Source: an uncultured Flavobacteriaceae bacterium (GTDB lineage: Bacteria > Bacteroidota > Bacteroidia > Flavobacteriales > Flavobacteriaceae). Taken from it: DNA of 37,323 bases. Positions 23,288 through 31,437 of the stretch are shown in pieces. The notes beneath the pieces were generated by a model. The model was given only the letters and a program-made list of their open reading frames with translations, did no database searches and was not told where the DNA came from. The translations under genes were made by a program, and so were the position numbers. Each line of letters opens with the position of its first letter. Position 1 is the first letter of the stretch. The stretch spans positions 1 through 37,323 of the forward strand of contig CAKZOO010000058.1 of the NCBI GenBank assembly GCA_937136455.1, read 5' to 3'.

Positions 23288-25828
23288 TTATTTCACCTGA
23301 GATAACTTCATGTAAATTTTATCTTTTAAGGTATTGATGGTGTTTGCAAAAATTATGTCATCCCCCTTACTGCCAGTAATGATAACAACATCGTCTTTCT
23401 TGGGCAATTTATTACCAGCATCAAGGTAATCTGTCAAGCGGGATTCTCTTTCGCCATCCATAAACAATACATTAACAACGCCTTTTTCATCATGCAGTTC
23501 TAGCCTTGCATATTTATTACCGTTCCGACTAGTTCTTTTTACAATATCAACTAAAACTCCAACGCATCTAACTTCAGATCTAGGCCCAGACATTTTTACA
23601 GAGTCGGAACATTGATAATCTTCAGGATGCTTAAATATATCCCTAATATTATACGAGTAACTATAGCCTAAGAGCTGAGTTTCAAAATGCCAATTCGCAT
23701 ACTTTATTGAGTGCTTATTCAATCTACAAATTTCTTTATAAGGCTCCCACTTTTTCTTCAAGGTATTTATCCGTGTGTCCCTAAAGATTTTTTTGTTATC
23801 ATCACCAATCATGCTATTACCGATTACATCGTTAATCGATTCGATGATATTGTAATTGTAGGTCTCTCCCAACGCTATGAAGTTTCTTTTCTCTCTATCG
23901 GTTAAAGAGTTGAAAACTTGAGCCTCCAAAACTAGATCAGAACGATTGCTGCGGACAAAAGAGTCAAGCAGCCCCGCTTGGATCAAGCTAGATAGAACAC
24001 CAATATTTAAACCTACTTGTTTAGCCACTACAAACACCTGATACTTGTTTGAGAAGGATCCCTCTCTGAAGTCTAGGAGATTGACTAGAACCTTCTCAGA
24101 AACGCCCTTGATTGAATTAAGGCCATATCTAATATCTTTACCTTCGATCTTAAAGTCAATATCTGAATCATTAAGGCTTGGAGGAAGAAGTTTAATATCA
24201 AAATTAATTAGCTCTTGAGATATTTTAGATATTTCTTCATGACTGTTTGGCTCAAATTTAGCGAATTTCAATAAGCTTAAAAAGAATTCTTGTGGATATT
24301 TAAACTTTAAATATACCGTAATAGCAGCTAAGTAGGCGTAACTAATAGAGTGAGATTTATTGAAGGAGTAGTTAGCAGAATCTTCTGCCACTTTCCATAA
24401 GACATCAGCTATAACTGGGTCTGCATTTTCAAGCTGATCAACTTTCTCTGCAATCTTCGCTTTCCAATCTTGCATTTGATCCACCTTCTTCTTGCCAACA
24501 ATACGGCGGAGTTGCTCCGCTTCATCCAGACTAAAACCAACCTTAACAGCCATTTTCATCAACTGCTCCTGATAAAGAGGGATGCCGCCTGTATAACTGA
24601 GGACAGAATCAAAAAATTCATGAACTGACTGAAATTCTCCAGTCTTAGCATACTCAGCGTATCTATCTTTGAAGTCTAACGCCCCGGGTCTAGCAATTGC
24701 CACCACAGCAGACAGCTGCTCAAGATTTCTAGGAGCGACTTTCTGACAAACCTTAAAGTTGGTATCAGCTTCAATCTGGAAGAGTCCCTGTGGGCTTTGC
24801 AAGTTAGATAGAGCTGTGTAAATCAGAGGGTCATGAGGGTTAATATCGTTAACGTTTAAACCTAAACCCTCGCAAACATCATTAACAACCGACAAAGTCC
24901 TAAGGCCCAAAATATCAAACTTAACACTTAAGCTAGCGACATCATCCATGTCGTATCCAGAGACTAAAGACCCATCATTAGTTTTTTGCAGCGGCATGAT
25001 ATCTGACTGCTGATAGTAACAAATAGAGATGCCAGAAGGGTGGACGCCAGTGTTCTTAACTAAACCTTCTAATTTTTTAGCTATTCTAAAAGCTTTAGGG
25101 TGTTTATCCACATGGTTCTTAAAGGATTCACTCTCCTCGTAAGCAACTTCCAACTTAGCCACTTTGCCAAACTGTTTTGGTATGCTGTCACTAATTTGGT
25201 TTACTTCTGTTTCATTAAGTTCAGCTACAATCTTGCCGCACTCCTTCATGCAGAGTTTACCACTAAGAGTATTCAGTGTTAAGATCTTAGAAGTCCTGCC
25301 TTTGTATTTTTCTTCAATGTACTTAACGACTTCACTCCGACGATTATAAGAAATATCGTTATCAACGTCAGCAAGAAGAGAGCCGTCAAGGAAAATTTCA
25401 CCATCATGCTCGATCTGTTTTGCTCTACTTCTAGAAACGAATCTCTCAAAAAATAAGTCATATTCAATTGGATTAATATTTGTTACACCTAAAAGATACA
25501 AGACTAAAGAACCTGCAGCAGATCCTCGTCCAGCACCTGTTGGGATGCCTTCCTTCTTACAAAAGTAAAGAACATCCCAGTTGAGAAGAATATAATCAAT
25601 AAACCCCAACTCCTCAAAGATCTCTAATTCCATGACCGCTCGATCATAGTACTCTTTTTTATTTGGCAGTTCAACGATCCCCTTCTCTCTCAATCCTTTT
25701 CTGCAAAGCTCATACAAAATTTCTTTGTTAGAACTCCCCTCCTCTAAACCCAATTCATCTAAGGTATGTTTTGGGACTACAATCTCTGGAAGTTTTACTC
25801 CAGCTGGGAATGGATTTTTGTATCTCAT
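23288..25828 (-). CDS. dnaE: DNA polymerase III alpha subunit, catalytic core without PHP (DnaE-like)
   Basis: An 846-residue C-family polymerase. The palm includes GAGRGSAAGSLV (about residue 97), a DVD pair in LADVDNDIS (about 154-156) in place of the PDIDIDF motif, and the third Asp in VKFDILGLR (about 305). Fingers, helix-hairpin-helix and tau-type regions follow. Residues about 750-800 (VRCVGVLVDIVKRTSRNG) are the OB fold. The N-terminal PHP domain found in standard DnaE is missing here but is encoded two genes upstream; the two together (about 1090 residues) give normal DnaE length. It overlaps the exonuclease gene by ATGA. It most likely copies the phage genome with the DnaB helicase and primase nearby. 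Confidence 0.95.
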   Translation of the reverse strand: MRYKNPFPAGVKLPEIVVPKHTLDELGLEEGSSNKEILYELCRKGLREKGIVELPNKKEYYDRAVMELEIFEELGFIDYILLNWDVLYFCKKEGIPTGAGRGSAAGSLVLYLLGVTNINPIEYDLFFERFVSRSRAKQIEHDGEIFLDGSLLADVDNDISYNRRSEVVKYIEEKYKGRTSKILTLNTLSGKLCMKECGKIVAELNETEVNQISDSIPKQFGKVAKLEVAYEESESFKNHVDKHPKAFRIAKKLEGLVKNTGVHPSGISICYYQQSDIMPLQKTNDGSLVSGYDMDDVASLSVKFDILGLRTLSVVNDVCEGLGLNVNDINPHDPLIYTALSNLQSPQGLFQIEADTNFKVCQKVAPRNLEQLSAVVAIARPGALDFKDRYAEYAKTGEFQSVHEFFDSVLSYTGGIPLYQEQLMKMAVKVGFSLDEAEQLRRIVGKKKVDQMQDWKAKIAEKVDQLENADPVIADVLWKVAEDSANYSFNKSHSISYAYLAAITVYLKFKYPQEFFLSLLKFAKFEPNSHEEISKISQELINFDIKLLPPSLNDSDIDFKIEGKDIRYGLNSIKGVSEKVLVNLLDFREGSFSNKYQVFVVAKQVGLNIGVLSSLIQAGLLDSFVRSNRSDLVLEAQVFNSLTDREKRNFIALGETYNYNIIESINDVIGNSMIGDDNKKIFRDTRINTLKKKWEPYKEICRLNKHSIKYANWHFETQLLGYSYSYNIRDIFKHPEDYQCSDSVKMSGPRSEVRCVGVLVDIVKRTSRNGNKYARLELHDEKGVVNVLFMDGERESRLTDYLDAGNKLPKKDDVVIITGSKGDDIIFANTINTLKDKIYMKLSQVK

Positions 25829-26457
25829 AGCTCTATTTCAAATAACTGCTTTCTAAAAATCTTGAAATTCATCTTAATATCATAAAGAGCATCGTGCAAT
25901 CTATCTTTATCATGTGGGATGTTATACTTTTTAAGCAAAGTCGCCTGACCAGTTCTCAAACCTCTTTGGAAAAAATTGTTCCAACCATATTGCCAACATA
26001 AAAAATTATCAAAGTCAGGTTTATCTTCCTTTGCGATGGCTCTAGCTAAACTGAGGGTATCTATAATCCTGTCTACATATGAATGGTCAGAACCAAGACC
26101 CATTAGCTTTCTCCAAACATTGATCATATATACATCAAACCCTAAGAGATTCTGACCCACAACTTTATATTCTGGATTGTAAAGCTCTTTAGAAAAATCA
26201 GCCCAGACAACCTCAGGGTCTTCCGCTTTTGATTTGTAGTAATTGTAATTAAATTTGGTGATTCTAGCTGCGTCTTCAGACATGTGAAGATCATCCCACC
26301 AGATATACCTATCATTCTCTTCTAAGATATTATCTCCTTGAGCAATTATCCAAGAGATTTGGTAAGGTCTCGACTTGATCAAGTTTAAACCTTCGGTTTC
26401 AGTATCCAGAACTAGATACTTTTGTTTTTTATCAAACCTTAATAACTGATCGTTCAT
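25825..26457 (-). CDS. DnaQ-like 3'-5' exonuclease (proofreading, DEDDh)
   Basis: A 210-residue exonuclease with the three motifs in order: Exo I LVLDTETEGLNL (residues about 16-27), Exo II VVGQNLLGFDVYM (about 98-110), and Exo III HDALYDIKMN (about 188-197), giving a DEDDh set. Its size matches a stand-alone epsilon subunit. The gene sits between the PHP-domain gene and the polymerase core gene with four-base overlaps on both sides. This strongly suggests proofreading for this polymerase. Confidence 0.93.
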   Translation of the reverse strand: MNDQLLRFDKKQKYLVLDTETEGLNLIKSRPYQISWIIAQGDNILEENDRYIWWDDLHMSEDAARITKFNYNYYKSKAEDPEVVWADFSKELYNPEYKVVGQNLLGFDVYMINVWRKLMGLGSDHSYVDRIIDTLSLARAIAKEDKPDFDNFLCWQYGWNNFFQRGLRTGQATLLKKYNIPHDKDRLHDALYDIKMNFKIFRKQLFEIEL

Positions 26458-27197
26458 GACTGTTTGATATAACTTTCTAAACAGAATTCTTCACTACCAA
26501 AATGGCTTAAGTTAGGACTGCTAAGCTTCGACTGCTTACCAAAAGATCTAGTGCAGAGAATCTTGTAGGTCTGAAGAGCTTCAACGTCCTTTTTCTCTTT
26601 ATACAGGATCGTTTTTACTTTTGCAACCCTATACCCTTTTCTTTTTGTGGATTCCCGTAGCTTATTATTAAGTATATGATCGAATGGTAAATCATTACTC
26701 TCTGACCAGAAGACAGGGTTGAAGCTCTCCAAATCAGGAATGCAATTTTTCTGATGAAAATTATTCTCGTAAATATAGCTATCGTAAAATGGGACAACAA
26801 AAGATAGTGATGTTTCATCCCAATAATCTTTGAAGGTGGCGTAATCTATTCTCCCATCACCTTCTGTAAAGGCGCAAGAATATATTGAGTTAAGTAACTT
26901 GCAACCCTTGTCATCCTTAGCGAAAATAATGTTTTTGTGGTTTGAAGTCTTAGAATCGTCATTCATGTCATTACAGAATGTCAATCTTAATCCGTAATAC
27001 AAATTCAATTCATTCTTTAGACAAACTTTGAAAGCCTTCATGAAGCTGGTCAAATTGTCCTCAACTAAGACGACATCCTTGATGTCATTATCAAGGCACA
27101 TTTCAATAAGAGAATCCGAACCAAACTCCTTAGACTCATCATCTAAGGTTAGGATGCTTTTACCGTAAGAGTATGTGGATTTGAATACAGGAGTCAT
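26454..27197 (-). CDS. Separate PHP domain of the replicative polymerase
   Basis: A 247-residue protein that aligns by pattern with the N-terminal PHP part of DnaE: an opening strand with YSYGKSIL where DnaE has HSEYSLLDG, a helix plus DIKDVVLVEDNL (DnaE ALAITD-x-NL), LNLYYGLRLTF (DnaE GIKPIIG-x-E), an IIFAKDDKGCKLL segment (DnaE LILLAKN-x-GY), and a C-terminal SPNLSHFGSEEF like the DnaE region leading into the palm. The metal-binding His-x-His is absent, so the PHP is presumably structural, as in E. coli. AAGGAG lies two bases before the ATG. Co-translation with exonuclease and core is expected. Confidence 0.8.
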   Translation of the reverse strand: MTPVFKSTYSYGKSILTLDDESKEFGSDSLIEMCLDNDIKDVVLVEDNLTSFMKAFKVCLKNELNLYYGLRLTFCNDMNDDSKTSNHKNIIFAKDDKGCKLLNSIYSCAFTEGDGRIDYATFKDYWDETSLSFVVPFYDSYIYENNFHQKNCIPDLESFNPVFWSESNDLPFDHILNNKLRESTKRKGYRVAKVKTILYKEKKDVEALQTYKILCTRSFGKQSKLSSPNLSHFGSEEFCLESYIKQS

Positions 27198-27230
27198 TAC
27201 TCCTTTAGTCTACATCAATCTCCTCAAAGA

Positions 27231-28256
27231 TCAAGAACAATGAGACGGACAACCCTTGTAATATCGAATTTCGTAGGTGCAGCCCTCGGGAACAGCATCC
27301 TCAGAGAATTCGTCCTCAAAGCAAGATCCTACAGCTTGCCCCTTTGAGTTTTTAAAGAGGTAATAGAAGAAATCAAATTTCATGGAACAGTGCCATTTTT
27401 TTGTCCCGTCTTTTTTCAATTCTCCTTTTTTGGTAGCAAACCCACAAAGTAATCGACCGCTAAATGAATTGTCAGAAGGGAAGCCTTGACTAGCCGCCAT
27501 GTTTGAAAGTGCGTCATCTTCAGAAAAGCCATCTAGATACTTCTGTATCTGAGTAAGCTGCATTTCAAAACCTAAGAGATCCTCATCGCTTAAAGGCTCC
27601 ATTCTTATGATGCCGCTTTTTTTTGCGTTTTGATCTAGCTCAAATTTTAAGAATAAAAATTCACTTTGTTTGTTCTCATATTCTGGATACAAATGCTTAG
27701 TCGCTAAACTATACATAAGATCCTGCATATTATCTTCAAGGTCTTTACCTTTAAAGACTTCTTTGCTGGTTTTGAAATCCCTAATTAAAGCAAACTTTTG
27801 TTTTTTATACAAAAATAACTTGTCAATGAATCCTCTTATTCTATAGGAAATCTTACCATCGCTCTTAACGATATCAAAATCCTGCTCAGAAAGCTCTTTA
27901 GTAGGTTTATCTAAATCACCACCAAAGAAATCGTAGCTAAGACCATTGAAGGTCATCTCCTTAATGAGTTGGATGTTATCTTCATCGTCCACTTCGTCAC
28001 GACGAGCATGTTTCATTATCAGTCGCTTAATAGAAGGAACAGAAAATACATCTTGAGTCTCCATGATTTTATCATAGTGACCTTTTCTTCTTTTTTCTCC
28101 TAAGAGTTCAAAAATCAAGTGACATATAGAACCTCTCTTAGCTCCATCATTACTGGTATCAGGAAGCTTGAGTTTATACTTGCACCAATACAACCAAGAA
28201 CACCCTTGAGCTGTTTTGATTCTACTTGCGGATAAAGCTGTTTGAGGCTGAGTCAT
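27231..28256 (-). CDS. PD-(D/E)XK nuclease, Cas4/RecB-like
   Basis: A 341-residue nuclease with motifs of the RecB/Cas4 clade: His46 in GSICHLIFE, Asp in RGFIDKLF, and the Asp-Phe-Lys core in IRDFKTSKE, followed by the Q/Y helix (DNMQDLMYSLA). Cys19 and Cys25 at the N-terminus and several Cys near the C-terminus (LLCGF, KWHCS, GCPSHCS) would suit an iron-sulphur cluster, as in Cas4 and AddB, although the exact ligands are unclear. It lies between primase and polymerase genes and likely trims DNA ends in recombination-dependent replication. It overlaps the primase gene by four bases. Confidence 0.86.
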   Translation of the reverse strand: MTQPQTALSASRIKTAQGCSWLYWCKYKLKLPDTSNDGAKRGSICHLIFELLGEKRRKGHYDKIMETQDVFSVPSIKRLIMKHARRDEVDDEDNIQLIKEMTFNGLSYDFFGGDLDKPTKELSEQDFDIVKSDGKISYRIRGFIDKLFLYKKQKFALIRDFKTSKEVFKGKDLEDNMQDLMYSLATKHLYPEYENKQSEFLFLKFELDQNAKKSGIIRMEPLSDEDLLGFEMQLTQIQKYLDGFSEDDALSNMAASQGFPSDNSFSGRLLCGFATKKGELKKDGTKKWHCSMKFDFFYYLFKNSKGQAVGSCFEDEFSEDAVPEGCTYEIRYYKGCPSHCS

Positions 28257-29335
28257 TTTAATTTTTGAGCCAATTTCTTTTCTGTCTTATTAAATAGATG
28301 CCCATTCTTCAAAATGAATTTCTGAATATAGTCTCTCTGTTCTTGTTTGTCTATTTTCCTACTAAGCCAGTCATTGATATTATAGCCGTTTTGGTACATT
28401 TCTCCAAAATCATTTGCTTTGTATGGCAAGTGGATAGTCAAAATACTTAAATCAAAATACTTGGACATCTTTAGGTAATTTTTTATTGCTGCGATCAAAC
28501 CTCTATTCTCAGAAGAATTAAAGTCGTTATTGGTGCAGATATAAATGTCACCCAAAACTTTGCTAGAGAGATAGTTTATAATAGATGCGCTTGCAGAGAG
28601 GCCAAATAAAACTAAGACATTCTTAACGCCTTGGTCATATAAAGCCATAGCGTCACCAATACTCTCCACTAAGTGCACCTGACCTAGTCTTTCAATCTCA
28701 GCATCACATTCATTGTTCTTGACGAAGGATGGGTAAACCCAAGTATTCTTTTTGCCGATGTGTTTCCATTTAGGATAATCGTTATCATCGTCAATTTTTC
28801 GTCCAGAGAATCCAATGATTTGCTGGTTATCATTATAGATTGGGAATACCATTCTACGATACATTTTGCCAACCCCAGCCAAGCCTACTTGAAAGCATTT
28901 TTGAGTCTCCTCTGAAATGCCTTTATCTTTGTAAAATTTGTAGTTGGGAAACAACTTATCTAAGCAGTCTTCTGGGTAACATCGCTCCATCTCTATCCTA
29001 TCTACTTTTTTTACGACATAAGTTTTGTCGCTTTTTATTTTTTTTAAAGTCTCGGAAAAATCTTGGCTGTCACCTACAGTCATTCGGACTAAAGCCTCAA
29101 AAGGTAAAGATCCTTTAGGCTCCACAAAGTCCATCCAGACTCCAGTGTTCTTATAAATCTTTAAGGCTGTAGCGTTGTCCCCGTTCCTGTATAAAGCTTG
29201 AGATCTCCAATGATCACCACAGTCAATAAGTTTATAACCTATTGAGCTAAGAACTTTTTCAAACTCTTCAGAAGGAACCAAGCTCTGGGATGTCGCTTCT
29301 CTCTTGTCCTGCTGGTACATTTGGTATACTGTCAT
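28253..29335 (-). CDS. DnaG-type DNA primase
   Basis: A 360-residue primase. Residues about 25-85 correspond to the zinc-binding N-domain (CGDHWRSQALYRNGDNATALKIYK-type strands, in part) but lack the usual Cys/His ligand set. Residues about 105-180 (DKGISEETQKCFQVGLAG, then RMVFPIYNDNQQIIGFSGR) are the DnaG core. The TOPRIM acidic Glu and Gly-Asp are in VESIGDAMAL (about 223). It ends with a short helical region and has no large helicase-binding domain. The 5' end overlaps the helicase gene by 68 bases; a later ATG (29320) would reduce this to 53. Confidence 0.9.
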   Translation of the reverse strand: MTVYQMYQQDKREATSQSLVPSEEFEKVLSSIGYKLIDCGDHWRSQALYRNGDNATALKIYKNTGVWMDFVEPKGSLPFEALVRMTVGDSQDFSETLKKIKSDKTYVVKKVDRIEMERCYPEDCLDKLFPNYKFYKDKGISEETQKCFQVGLAGVGKMYRRMVFPIYNDNQQIIGFSGRKIDDDNDYPKWKHIGKKNTWVYPSFVKNNECDAEIERLGQVHLVESIGDAMALYDQGVKNVLVLFGLSASASIINYLSSKVLGDIYICTNNDFNSSENRGLIAAIKNYLKMSKYFDLSILTIHLPYKANDFGEMYQNGYNINDWLSRKIDKQEQRDYIQKFILKNGHLFNKTEKKLAQKLK

Positions 29336-30806
29336 CTAATAGTGCGTCTCCGTTTTGAACCGCAACAATGTCTCTCAAGTCGCCACGTTCTGAAATATTA
29401 AAATTATTAAAATTTAAATTAATAAAGTTCTTCCGAAGAGAATCTTCAACTTGAACTGGCTCAATAGCACCAGCTATATCTCTTCCCAAACTGCGGTACT
29501 TAACACTAATCATTTTATGAGTGCCAAATCTTTCCCCCTCTAACTGAACTTCGTCTTCTGTCTTGCGTCTAATAATGAACATGTGAGAGCAGAATTGTGT
29601 AATTCGGTCTGATAGAGACACAATACTTTCATCGTCAATAACATTTTGAGAGTTTCTGTTCGTGGTAATACCACTCCTATTCGACTGAACAGAAGTAATC
29701 ATAGGGATGACTGGATCTCCATCCTCAAGAACCTCTTTTTGAATACATCTTTTAAACTTATCAACCATCTCGCCAACAACCTGCCACTCATTTTTATTAC
29801 CTACTGAGTCGTTAGTTGTTTTAATATAGTCAAAAGAGAAGACCATCTTATTACCCCTACCAACAGTGGAGTAGTAAAATCTTTTTAAGGTGTTAATCAT
29901 GACATCCACATCCATGCCACCGACATTGTAGTAATAAAATTTAAGGTTTTTAACTTTAGACCAAACAGCCCTTACTTTATTGACGACATCTTCTCCAGCG
30001 TTTCTCCATTGACCACTTTCCAGAAGGTACATTGGAACTCCAGAGTGAGCAGCGCACTGACGCATGATAAGCTCCTCTTTGCTCATCTCACCATTATCAA
30101 AGTGTAAAACTGGGACTTTGTATTTTAAAGCTACTTTGGTAGCGTAATCCATACAGAATTGAGTCTTACCTACACCAGAGCGAGCCACAATGACGGTAAT
30201 ATTACCCGGGCGCAAAAGAGATCCGTAAATATCATTAATTTTTTCATGTGGACCCATCATCCCAAACTCTTCGATTGGATTGTTACCTCGATCCTCAATA
30301 AGATGCTCCATATCATCATAGATATTTTCAGGAACATCATTGCCGATATCAAACAGATTGATTTTAGAGTTATAGATATGGTCAGCAGTCTCGACAATTT
30401 GTCGATAAGAAGATTCTGGAGCTATAGCCTTCATCTTCTCAGCTATAAGATATGAAGACTCCACAATCTCGCGCCTGATAGAGTATTTCTTAAGCTCTTT
30501 ACAAGTTTTGATTAAGTTCCCCGAAGGGACAGCCCTCATAGAGAGTGATTTAATATAATCAGCAGGGTTAATGTCACCCTCAAAACTAAGACCTACTTCA
30601 TTGACTCTTTGAGCTAAGATAATGTTATCCACCTCCTCTCCAGCATCAACAGACTGCTTGATGACCCTAAAGATCGTAGCGTGCAAAAGGGAGGTCTCAG
30701 AGTAGAAATCTTTATGACTAATAAAATTGGAAATCTCTACAAGAGACTGAGGGTCTTTTAATAGACCAGCTAAAAGCTGTTTTTCTAATTCGTAACTATA
30801 AATCAT
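29268..30806 (-). CDS. dnaB: DnaB-type replicative helicase
   Basis: A 512-residue hexameric-helicase homologue. Residues 1-110 match the DnaB N-terminal helical domain (ELEKQLLAGLLKDPQ). Residues about 180-450 form the RecA-like motor: Walker A ARSGVGKT (about 208), HFDNGEMSKEEL (motif H1a region, SLEM-like), Walker B VFSFDYI (about 325), and a conserved SVQSNRSG segment. The C-terminal 60 residues are polar and overlap the primase frame. Expected to unwind the phage replication fork with the primase made by the next gene. Confidence 0.94.
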   Translation of the reverse strand: MIYSYELEKQLLAGLLKDPQSLVEISNFISHKDFYSETSLLHATIFRVIKQSVDAGEEVDNIILAQRVNEVGLSFEGDINPADYIKSLSMRAVPSGNLIKTCKELKKYSIRREIVESSYLIAEKMKAIAPESSYRQIVETADHIYNSKINLFDIGNDVPENIYDDMEHLIEDRGNNPIEEFGMMGPHEKINDIYGSLLRPGNITVIVARSGVGKTQFCMDYATKVALKYKVPVLHFDNGEMSKEELIMRQCAAHSGVPMYLLESGQWRNAGEDVVNKVRAVWSKVKNLKFYYYNVGGMDVDVMINTLKRFYYSTVGRGNKMVFSFDYIKTTNDSVGNKNEWQVVGEMVDKFKRCIQKEVLEDGDPVIPMITSVQSNRSGITTNRNSQNVIDDESIVSLSDRITQFCSHMFIIRRKTEDEVQLEGERFGTHKMISVKYRSLGRDIAGAIEPVQVEDSLRKNFINLNFNNFNISERGDLRDIVAVQNGDALLDDSIPNVPAGQERSDIPELGSF

Positions 30807-31033
30807 ATGATTTCTTCATTCTCTTTTTCGATTCTGGTTAAATACTGACTTAAAGCTCTTGTCAAGCCTAATTCTGTAATTGAGGAATCAAATTTAGTAT
30901 ACACAATGGGGTCTCCTGATTCATTAGCAGCCACCATTATCACACCCTTATACTTGTCCGAATCCCCAGAGATCTCGTAGATCTTCTCAACGAAACCGCT
31001 TGGGATTGAAAACGCTTCTTTATCGTCACTCAT
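30803..31033 (-). CDS. Small hypothetical protein in replication operon, 76 residues
   Basis: A 76-residue acidic protein (start MSDDKEAFSIPSGFVEKIYE) with an alternating alpha/beta pattern (GVIMVAANESGDPIVYTKF) and a C-terminal helix. No family recognised. It overlaps both neighbours by four bases (ATGA), between a nuclease and the helicase, which argues that it is real and part of the replication operon. Confidence 0.65.
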   Translation of the reverse strand: MSDDKEAFSIPSGFVEKIYEISGDSDKYKGVIMVAANESGDPIVYTKFDSSITELGLTRALSQYLTRIEKENEEII

Positions 31034-31437
31034 AAATAAATATCTTGCTCTTCAAAAAATGACTGATCTACAGTATCCTCTGGATATATCTCTACCAGAT
31101 TTATACCGTTAGCCTCACAGAAGTCCAGCTTTTTCTGATCTCTTTTCAGTTGATCCAGAAACTTGTATCTGTTTTTATGAAAATGCTTCACATACCTAGT
31201 ATGTTGAGCACCTTGAACTTCAATAGCAATCTTTTTGTTTGCGTTGTAAAAATCTAGCGATAATCGACTACCGACTATTCTAAACTCTTCAAATACAACG
31301 TCATTGCTCCAATATGGGTAGAGGAAATCTTTTACGGCTTTTTGGAATTTACTTCTACTAGAGGCGTCCCAGTCTATATGATATTTTCTGGGGTTTTTTA
31401 GATTTCTTAGCTTACCGTCTATAGAGTAGAATTTCAT
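31030..31437 (-). CDS. PD-(D/E)XK endonuclease-like protein (Vsr/DUF559 type)
   Basis: A 135-residue nuclease-fold protein. The core is RLSLDFYNANKKIAIEVQGAQH: an Asp on one strand, then Glu-Val-Gln on the next, followed by an H and a long helix with F-x(3)-RD-x-KK, and a final strand GINLVEIYP. This matches the layout of Vsr-like and DUF559 endonucleases. The first 45 residues are basic and may contact DNA. The start has GGAG four bases before the ATG. Placement beside RecA suggests a recombination or junction-cleaving role. Confidence 0.75.
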   Translation of the reverse strand: MKFYSIDGKLRNLKNPRKYHIDWDASSRSKFQKAVKDFLYPYWSNDVVFEEFRIVGSRLSLDFYNANKKIAIEVQGAQHTRYVKHFHKNRYKFLDQLKRDQKKLDFCEANGINLVEIYPEDTVDQSFFEEQDIYL

